A stretch of 64,000 nucleotides of DNA from Candidatus Dependentiae bacterium Noda2021. GTDB lineage: Bacteria > Babelota > Babeliae > Babelales > Vermiphilaceae. The notes beneath the pieces were generated by a model, which worked only from the letters and a program-made list of their open reading frames with translations, was not told where the DNA came from and did no database searches. The stretch is taken from the NCBI GenBank assembly GCA_020886235.1, contig AP025250.1, positions 990,715 through 1,054,714 of the forward strand. Reading direction: 5' to 3'. Shown here piece by piece: positions 58,173-64,000 of the stretch; positions within the stretch are counted from its first letter, which is position 1, and each line of letters opens with the position of its first letter. The position numbers were made by a program, and so were the translations under genes.

Positions 58173-58856
58173 TTAATGCTTGCCACCTTCACATTCAAGA
58201 TACTCTTTTATGAGTAAGAATTTTTCTTGAGAACTTTGCGCATTTAATTTTTGATCTAAATAAAGCAACTTTTTTACATATTCAAGCGGTGTAAGATAAT
58301 AGACTTGGTAATGAAGCATCGCATATGCCGGTTGATCTAACTTAGCACCATAGGCAATCAGTAACTTTAAAATATCAAACCTATTATGATAGATGGCTTG
58401 ATTAACCATGCGTGGTGTGGGCAAATAGCCTTCGTCTAAGTCCTTTTTTAAACTTTGCACGTCACCTTTTTGAATGCGAGATTCAATAGCCTTTAGGGGC
58501 ACTCCCATTGCCACTTGATCGGTAAAGGCGTATCCCTTATTTTTTAACCATTCTTGCGCCAAGGTCGTGTTAAAAAGGCGGGCAATACGTATTTCTTGTC
58601 CAGGATATCGCTCTAATACTGCATCCAAAAATGCATTAATTAAATCAGAACTTATGTATTGTTTATTGCGTATCGTTATTTTTTTTAATAAAACTAATGC
58701 CTCTGGCAGATTGTCCGCTTGTGCCAACACTTGCGCAACCTCATTTTGAAATTCAGGCAATACCTGTTCCCACGCCAATATCTTCTTCTGCTGGCCTTTT
58801 TTCTTGCCAGCTAATTTAAACCCAAATAATAGTAAGACTAAAAGTGATTTATACAT
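58173..58856 (-). CDS. Secreted ankyrin paralogue 1 of the array
   Basis: A 227-residue protein, first gene of the minus-strand array. Leader MYKSLLVLLLFGFKLAG; basic KKKGQQKK follows. WEQVLPEFQNEVAQVLAQADNLPEALVLLKKITIRNKQ in the F-box-like place, signature FLDAVLERYPGQEIRIARLFNTTLAQEWL, and ankyrin units QSLKKDLDEGYLPTPRM and AIYHNRFDILKLLIAYGAKLD. Same order of parts as paralogues 3-5. Confidence 0.72.
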   Translation of the reverse strand: MYKSLLVLLLFGFKLAGKKKGQQKKILAWEQVLPEFQNEVAQVLAQADNLPEALVLLKKITIRNKQYISSDLINAFLDAVLERYPGQEIRIARLFNTTLAQEWLKNKGYAFTDQVAMGVPLKAIESRIQKGDVQSLKKDLDEGYLPTPRMVNQAIYHNRFDILKLLIAYGAKLDQPAYAMLHYQVYYLTPLEYVKKLLYLDQKLNAQSSQEKFLLIKEYLECEGGKH

Positions 58857-59217
58857 ACCATAAATCCTTTTTTAGTTATCGAACTATTGATAATAGCGCA
58901 ATCAACACAGCAAGGCCGACCAACACCTTTTTCCAGGCGGGATAGCCTTGCTATTGTTACAGTAAGAAATTTTTCTTTATGTTTTATTACGCTTTTCATA
59001 TACCTTACAACACAATCAATTCAATTTTTTAAATTATTTTTTATTCTATTATAAAATATTAACAAACGGCAGACAGACATTGCAACAACATGCGCGTCTC
59101 ATGCGACTTATGCGGTACTTAGAGGGTTTATGGTTGGTGAGAATAATTTTTAGTGCTACATTAGGTTAGTGCATATTCACATACGTTTGTAATAATGCCA
59201 ATAACGCAGGTATACCA
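58857..59217. other. Intergenic region
   Basis: A 361-base AT-rich gap between divergent genes. No gene is supported. A possible plus-strand promoter for the next gene is TTGGTG with TACATT 17 bases downstream (within 59135-59165). A GC-richer patch before it shows no convincing RNA structure. Confidence 0.35.
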
Positions 59218-59934
59218 ATGATAGTTGAACACAATACGGTTAAAATTTACTTTGGCGATAAAAAAGATGGCTTAACGACCACTTTTTACCTCAATCTCAA
59301 CGAACCTCATCTTTTGGACATTGCACCATTTAAGGCGTTAACAAACAACTTACCCCTGCATGCTTTGATGTTTACAGAACAAGTACACGGAACTCATGGA
59401 ATAGCTGTTGATTCAGCAACATTGGTCAATACTAAAGCTTTTAGTGTTGAAGGTGATTATGTAATGACTAACGTTCCTGGGATCGGACTTGGTGTAATGT
59501 CAGCTGACTGTTTGCCGGTAATTATTATTGATACCAAGCACAGGGCAATCGCTGCCATACACAGTGGCTGGCGCGGCACCGTAAAGGGAATTGTTATTAA
59601 AGCACTTCAGCATATGAATGTCGAATATGGCACACAGGTAGAGGATGTAACTGTTATTTTTGGCCCTGCAGCCGGCGCTTGTTGTTACGAAGTTCAATCC
59701 GACTTTTTAGACGCCATCCCTCAACAATTAATCTCGCACAGCATTATTGAGCGTGATGGAAAAATCTATTTTGATAACACCGCATACAACATACAATTAT
59801 TAAAACAGCGCGGCGTTCAATCTCAACAAATAATTACCCAACATAACATCTGTACAATGTGCGAACCTTCATATTGTTCATACCGCCGCGATAAATCTGT
59901 TGATCGACAAATGAGCGTAGTAACTCTAGTATAA
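59218..59934 (+). CDS. pgeF: Purine nucleoside phosphorylase / laccase-domain protein
   Basis: A 238-residue protein of the YfiH/PgeF (Cu-oxidase_4, DUF152) family. Marks: FTEQVHGTHG (His), MSADCLPVIIID (Cys), AAIHSGWRGTVKGI (His) forming the metal site, GPAAGACCYEV, and CTMCEPSYCSYRRD near the end. Members act as multi-substrate purine nucleoside phosphorylases or as a peptidoglycan-editing factor; which one applies here is unknown. Confidence 0.9.
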   Translation: MIVEHNTVKIYFGDKKDGLTTTFYLNLNEPHLLDIAPFKALTNNLPLHALMFTEQVHGTHGIAVDSATLVNTKAFSVEGDYVMTNVPGIGLGVMSADCLPVIIIDTKHRAIAAIHSGWRGTVKGIVIKALQHMNVEYGTQVEDVTVIFGPAAGACCYEVQSDFLDAIPQQLISHSIIERDGKIYFDNTAYNIQLLKQRGVQSQQIITQHNICTMCEPSYCSYRRDKSVDRQMSVVTLV

Positions 59935-60128
59935 CTCAGGTTTCGTATACACAACTTTTACTTTGCATGCACGAAAACTCCATGCACGCACGTGCATACT
60001 ACAAACATAGATCTCTGCGTGCAGCCTTGCATCACCAATGGTTGAGGCACTGTCTGTTTTGTGTTACATTTGCTCTGATAGATTATCTGCTTGGTAACGA
60101 TGCATGTTAGTGCTAGAAGGATCTTTTA

Positions 60129-62675
60129 ATGATTGCGCGCATATTGGCTTTAGTTCTGGGAACAAATAACGCCCGACAACTTAGGCAAATCAAACCCATT
60201 GTCGAAAAAATTAATAGCTTAGAAGGTAGTATCAGCAGCTTAAATGATGCTGAACTCGCTGCTAAAACAAATGAATTTCGCGAGCAATTATCGCAAGGCA
60301 AAACACTCAACGACATTCTACCAGAAGCATTTGCGGTAGTTCGTGAGGTTTCCAAACGTAAATTGGGTCAACGTCATTTTGATGTACAATTGATTGGTGG
60401 TATTGTTTTACACCAAGGAAAAATTTCAGAAATGAAAACCGGTGAAGGTAAAACACTTACCTCAACCCTGCCCCTTTACCTAAATGCATTAGAAGGAAAA
60501 GGCGTACACTTAGTAACCGTTAACGATTACTTAGCATTGCGTGACTCTGAGTGGATGGCACCCATATTTAACTTTCTTGGATTAACGGTTGGCTGCTTAC
60601 AGCATGATATGAATGATGAACAACGCAAAAAACAATATGCGTGTGACATCTTATATGGCACCAACAGCCAATTTGGTTTTGACTATCTGCGCGACAACAT
60701 GAAATTCAGACTCGAAGATTATGTACAGCGTGATCTTAACTTTGCCATCGTTGACGAAGTGGACTCTATCCTAATCGATGAAGCGCGTACCCCTCTTATT
60801 ATTTCCGGCGCAACTGATGAAGAAAGCAAACTGTATGTTATAGCCGATCAAGTAGTACGCCATCTAAAGCGCGACACTGATTTTGAAATTGATGAAAAAG
60901 CGCGTACCGTCCAGTTAACTGAAAGTGGTAATGATAGAATAGAACAAGTGCTACGCATCAATAATTTGTATGCTATTGAACATCTCAACTTGTTACACCA
61001 TATTTATCAAGCACTGCGCGCGCACGTGATTTTCAAGCGTGATGTTGATTACGCGGTTATGGACAATGAAGTATTAATCGTAGATGAGTTTACCGGTCGT
61101 ATGTTGCCCGGTCGCCGATACAGCGATGGATTGCACCAAGCTATTGAGGCTAAAGAGCGCGTTGAAATAGAAAAAGAAAGCCAAACACTTGCGGCTATCA
61201 CTCTGCAAAATTATTTTAGATTGTATAAAAAACTTGCCGGTATGACTGGTACTGCAATGACCGAAGCTGAAGAGTTTTATAAAATTTACAAACTTGATGT
61301 TGTTTCAGTGCCAACCAATCGCTCAATGATTAGACTTGATAAACCAGATCTTATCTTTTTATCAAACCGCACCAAATATGAAGCGATTGTAAAAGATATT
61401 AAAGAACGCTATGAGAAAAAGCAGCCTGTTTTAATTGGTACCATTGCCATTGAAAAATCTGAGCTGCTCAGTGAAGTACTCACTGCCAATGGCGTACCAC
61501 ACGAAGTACTTAACGCAAAAAATCATGCGCGCGAAGCTGAAATTGTAGCACATGCTGGTGAACCAGGCCGTGTTACTATTGCAACAAACATGGCAGGTCG
61601 CGGAACTGATATTAAACTCACTAAAGAATCTATTGAAGCGGGTGGTTTATATATTTTAGGTACTGAGCGCCATGAAAGTCGTCGTATTGATAACCAACTT
61701 CGTGGACGTTCTGGTCGCCAAGGTGATCCAGGTGAATCTCGTTTTTATATTTCACTTGAAGATGATTTAATCCGTCGTTTTGCCGGTGATCGCTTAAAAA
61801 AATATATGCAACGTGCGGGTATGAAAGAAGATGAAGTTATTGAAGATCGTTCAGTATCAAAAGTTATTGAATGGTCACAAGAACGTGTTGAAAAGCAAAA
61901 TTTTGAAGCACGTAAATATCTTCTAGAATATGATGATGTTTTAAATCAACAACGTATTGTAATTTATCGCTACCGCCGCTCAATCTTAGAAGGCCAAGAG
62001 CAGATCTTTGACCTGATACGTGATCTTATTTTAGAAACAACCGGTGGTATCATTTCAAAACATGCACCACAACGCACGGTGAGCAAAGAGCAATTTGATC
62101 AAATTATTCAAGAAGTGCATCAAATCACTGGGCTTGAAGTTTCTGCCCTTGCAAATGCAGGTATTACGTATCACAACCAAGCTACTCTTGCCAGCGACTT
62201 GGGCAATTATATTCTTGAGCAATATTCGCTCTATCGCAATCAGCGCCCTCAAGATATAATCCAAAGCGCAGAAAAATGGTTGCTGCTGGAAGCACTTGAT
62301 CAAGCGTGGAAACAGCATATGTACAACCTTGATCATCTCAAAGAAGGTATTGGCTTGCGCAGCTTTAGCCAAAAAAACCCTCTTATTGAATACAAGCGAG
62401 AAGCATTTGAGATGTTTAGAGATATGATGGATGAAGTACGTAAATCAGTAATGCACCACTTGTTCCATTTAAACATTGAACGTTTTGACCAAGCTGAGCT
62501 TGAAGAAAAACGTGAGCGTGAATTTGATCGCATGAACTTTAGTGCGCCATCAGAAAATCCAGGTGAAGGCGCTACGGCCGCACAACAAGAAGCGCGTAAC
62601 GAGCCCCGCACCGGACGCAATGACCCATGCCCATGTGGATCAGGCAAAAAATATAAAAAATGTCACGGAGAGTGA
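60129..62675 (+). CDS. secA: Protein translocase ATPase SecA
   Basis: An 848-residue SecA motor that drives proteins through SecYEG. Marks: Walker A MKTGEGKTL (about 102-110), TVNDYLALRDSEWM, YGTNSQFGFDYLRDNM, DEVDSILIDEARTPLIISG, the second-lobe motifs TIATNMAGRGTDIKL and QLRGRSGRQGDPG, the scaffold and wing domains, and the C-terminal zinc finger RNDPCPCGSGKKYKKCHG that binds SecB or ribosomes. Full length. A terminator follows. It is the visible export route for the many signal-peptide proteins in the window. Confidence 0.97.
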   Translation: MIARILALVLGTNNARQLRQIKPIVEKINSLEGSISSLNDAELAAKTNEFREQLSQGKTLNDILPEAFAVVREVSKRKLGQRHFDVQLIGGIVLHQGKISEMKTGEGKTLTSTLPLYLNALEGKGVHLVTVNDYLALRDSEWMAPIFNFLGLTVGCLQHDMNDEQRKKQYACDILYGTNSQFGFDYLRDNMKFRLEDYVQRDLNFAIVDEVDSILIDEARTPLIISGATDEESKLYVIADQVVRHLKRDTDFEIDEKARTVQLTESGNDRIEQVLRINNLYAIEHLNLLHHIYQALRAHVIFKRDVDYAVMDNEVLIVDEFTGRMLPGRRYSDGLHQAIEAKERVEIEKESQTLAAITLQNYFRLYKKLAGMTGTAMTEAEEFYKIYKLDVVSVPTNRSMIRLDKPDLIFLSNRTKYEAIVKDIKERYEKKQPVLIGTIAIEKSELLSEVLTANGVPHEVLNAKNHAREAEIVAHAGEPGRVTIATNMAGRGTDIKLTKESIEAGGLYILGTERHESRRIDNQLRGRSGRQGDPGESRFYISLEDDLIRRFAGDRLKKYMQRAGMKEDEVIEDRSVSKVIEWSQERVEKQNFEARKYLLEYDDVLNQQRIVIYRYRRSILEGQEQIFDLIRDLILETTGGIISKHAPQRTVSKEQFDQIIQEVHQITGLEVSALANAGITYHNQATLASDLGNYILEQYSLYRNQRPQDIIQSAEKWLLLEALDQAWKQHMYNLDHLKEGIGLRSFSQKNPLIEYKREAFEMFRDMMDEVRKSVMHHLFHLNIERFDQAELEEKREREFDRMNFSAPSENPGEGATAAQQEARNEPRTGRNDPCPCGSGKKYKKCHGE

Positions 62676-62682
62676 TGTCAAT

Positions 62683-62716
62683 AAAAGAGCCGGAACAAGT
62701 CCGGCTCTTTTTATTT
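62683..62716 (+). terminator. Rho-independent terminator after secA
   Basis: Stem of 12 bp (AAAAGAGCCGGA / TCCGGCTCTTTT) with loop ACAAG and a further T-rich tail. It can work on both strands and touches the end of the convergent secreted gene. Confidence 0.88.
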
Positions 62717-63213
62717 TACAAGAGAGTTGTTCTCATTTGAGTGGAAATTAAATCACTCCCGTTGTACCGCATTGCAATAGCAATATGTGCAGGAACATTA
62801 TCCCTTAAATAGGTTATATATTTTTTTTCAGCACATAAGGTAAAATCGGCAAAATTATAACTAATCTTCCCCGATTGGTTATGATAAAGCGCCAGAGATG
62901 CAACACGTTTGTGATCGGGTAATTTTTTAAAAATGATGTCCATAATAGCTACCGTTGCCTTATCGCTATAAATCATGAATGAGGCAATCTTTGGCCATGT
63001 TTCTGCTTGCAAGGTAATGGCTTTATTTTCAAACACTTCTCCTGGTTCAAGCTCAAATTCAACGTTGGGTGTCCAGCTCAGACGGTTTACAAAGGTAAGG
63101 CGCTCGGATGTAGCATTAATAAACTTTGAAAAACTAGCAGTTAACTCTTGAGCGGCCAGAACATTCATAAAAAACAACTGCACAATAAAAACATAACAAA
63201 GAAACATATACAT
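62716..63213 (-). CDS. Secreted beta-rich hypothetical protein
   Basis: A 165-residue protein with a leader (MYMFLCYVFIVQLFFMNVLAAQ). The start of the mature part (SKFINATSERLTFVNRLSWTPNVEFELEPGEVFENKAITL) fits the small exported beta-rich pattern also seen at 4670, 10893, 11467 and 15198. Function unknown. Two close ATGs are possible starts. Confidence 0.6.
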   Translation of the reverse strand: MYMFLCYVFIVQLFFMNVLAAQELTASFSKFINATSERLTFVNRLSWTPNVEFELEPGEVFENKAITLQAETWPKIASFMIYSDKATVAIMDIIFKKLPDHKRVASLALYHNQSGKISYNFADFTLCAEKKYITYLRDNVPAHIAIAMRYNGSDLISTQMRTTLL

Positions 63214-63444
63214 CTTTCATTTTATTTGATGAATAAACAATGGTGTTTAGTAACGTTGAAAAATGTACAAGCAAAGAATCAGAGTAGCAAGTATTATCAA
63301 ACACTCGGTGCTCGTTAGCAGAATCTCCCTAATGAGTTGAATTTAAAATAGGTATCAAGCTAATGGTAGCCAACGATGTAATGACACGTATTCCGTAAGT
63401 CTGGTGAATCTAAAAAATTCACATTCCTTTGAACATTTGAACAT

Positions 63445-63475
63445 TAAAAGCCCGAAATATCCCGGGGCTCTTTTA
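63445..63475 (-). terminator. Possible terminator
   Basis: Imperfect hairpin AAAAGCCCG / CGGGGCTCTTTT directly after the coiled-coil gene ending at 63478, with a T-run on each strand. Confidence 0.4.
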
Positions 63476-63477
63476 CT

Positions 63478-64000
63478 TTATTTTGAACTTAACTTATTAA
63501 TAATTGTTATGATATTATCAATTTTTTCTTGTAACTGGTTTGTATCTTGCAATGTAACTGCGGGCATCATTCCCGAAATATTAGGCAAAAAGCGCTCTTG
63601 AAAAAAGTTTCTCATATTATTTAATTGATTTTGTAAATCAACGATTTGTTGATTAAATTTTTCAACAGGAACTTCCTGCACTTTATCTAGTTGCAGGGTA
63701 AGCTCTTTAACTTTATTTGCATAATTTTGTAGACGCTCATTAAGTTTTCTAATTTCCACATTGTTGTTCTGCGTTAATGAACTGAGCTTTTTATTAAATT
63801 GTTCTTCTAAGTTTGCAATGTCTTGTTGTTTTTGTGCATGAGTAGCGCGTAGTTGATCTTCAAGTGTGTTTATCGTTTGTTGTAATTGGGCACGATTATC
63901 TGCTGCAGTTTTTTGTAACTGTTGCAATTGTTGTTGAGCAACTTTCAGCTCTTTATCCATATCAGCCCGTTTAAATATCGCATCATTTTTCAACTTACGC
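63478..64000 (-). CDS. Coiled-coil protein, 5' part outside the window
   Basis: The C-terminal part (at least 171 residues) of a longer protein: the frame stays open to the right edge (codons before the TTG at 63993 continue), so the start lies beyond 64000. It is a long heptad-type coiled coil (KELKVAQQQLQQLQKTAADN... LNERLQNYANKVKELTLQLD) followed by a short region (FFQERFLPNISGMMPAV) and a last helix. Role unknown; such proteins act as structural or tethering elements. Confidence 0.65.
   Translation of the reverse strand, partial: RKLKNDAIFKRADMDKELKVAQQQLQQLQKTAADNRAQLQQTINTLEDQLRATHAQKQQDIANLEEQFNKKLSSLTQNNNVEIRKLNERLQNYANKVKELTLQLDKVQEVPVEKFNQQIVDLQNQLNNMRNFFQERFLPNISGMMPAVTLQDTNQLQEKIDNIITIINKLSSK

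Noticed and set aside
59982..59997. Palindrome ATGCACG-CA-CGTGCAT between pgeF and secA
   Set aside because: Could be an operator or small hairpin, but it stands alone, has no T-run and no second copy; not enough to call a site.
62333..62647. 104-codon frame opposite the secA 3' end
   Set aside because: Antisense shadow of SecA.

Overview
The window is a gene-dense, AT-rich bacterial chromosome segment. It mixes ordinary housekeeping genes with an unusually large set of Sec-exported proteins carrying eukaryote-type repeats (ankyrin, leucine-rich repeat, WD40-like propeller, F-box-like). The envelope is Gram-negative-like (an OmpH/Skp chaperone and a MurE with the meso-DAP motif DNPRSE). Together with the RRM proteins, a K+-dependent-type membrane pyrophosphatase and the secreted ankyrin arsenal, this fits a host-dependent bacterium of the Dependentiae (TM6/Babeliae) type living in protists. 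That placement is inference from content; no rRNA gene is present to settle it.

Layout: 1-7.2 kb holds small secreted proteins (a Gly/His/Tyr-rich cluster), an LRR/F-box-like/delta-60 protein, a DJ-1/PfpI protein and a ComEC-like membrane protein. 7.3-15.2 kb: split transketolase, a secreted hydrolase, two RRM proteins, alaS. 15.2-24.6 kb: pth, prs, ompH, a P-type cation ATPase, secreted coiled-coil and ankyrin proteins, ssrA (tmRNA) with smpB beside it. 24.7-35.8 kb: tsaD, a secreted GNAT, rho with a 13-codon leader, secF, rpmA, polA, an MFS carrier. 35.9-42.7 kb: a duplicated two-gene ankyrin module (A-B-A'-B') and two secreted propellers. 42.7-52.9 kb: hppA, HdeD-like protein, murE, an AGCS symporter, ruvX, a zinc ribbon, tsaB, rsmE. 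53.0-58.9 kb: secreted ankyrin and coiled-coil genes and a five-gene tandem F-box-like/ankyrin family. 59.2-64 kb: pgeF/yfiH, secA and a coiled-coil gene cut by the window edge.

The most important technical point is that at least nine positions appear to lack exactly one G or C inside a G/C run. They break alaS, tsaD, polA (twice), the cation ATPase, two ankyrin genes and a Gly-rich secreted protein, and they spoil the acceptor stem of tmRNA. Because essential genes are hit and the pattern is uniform, I read these as consensus errors rather than biology, and I annotate each gene across the break.

Functionally, SecA/SecF export feeds the large signal-peptide-bearing repeat-protein set, which is the likely host-interaction arsenal. 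AGCS, MFS, P-type ATPase and pyrophosphatase genes suggest nutrient import and membrane energisation in a host-dependent lifestyle. The most novel-looking biology is the A-B-A'-B' ankyrin module with its shared CPxxITK N-terminal domain, and the 55.5-58.9 kb paralogue array.
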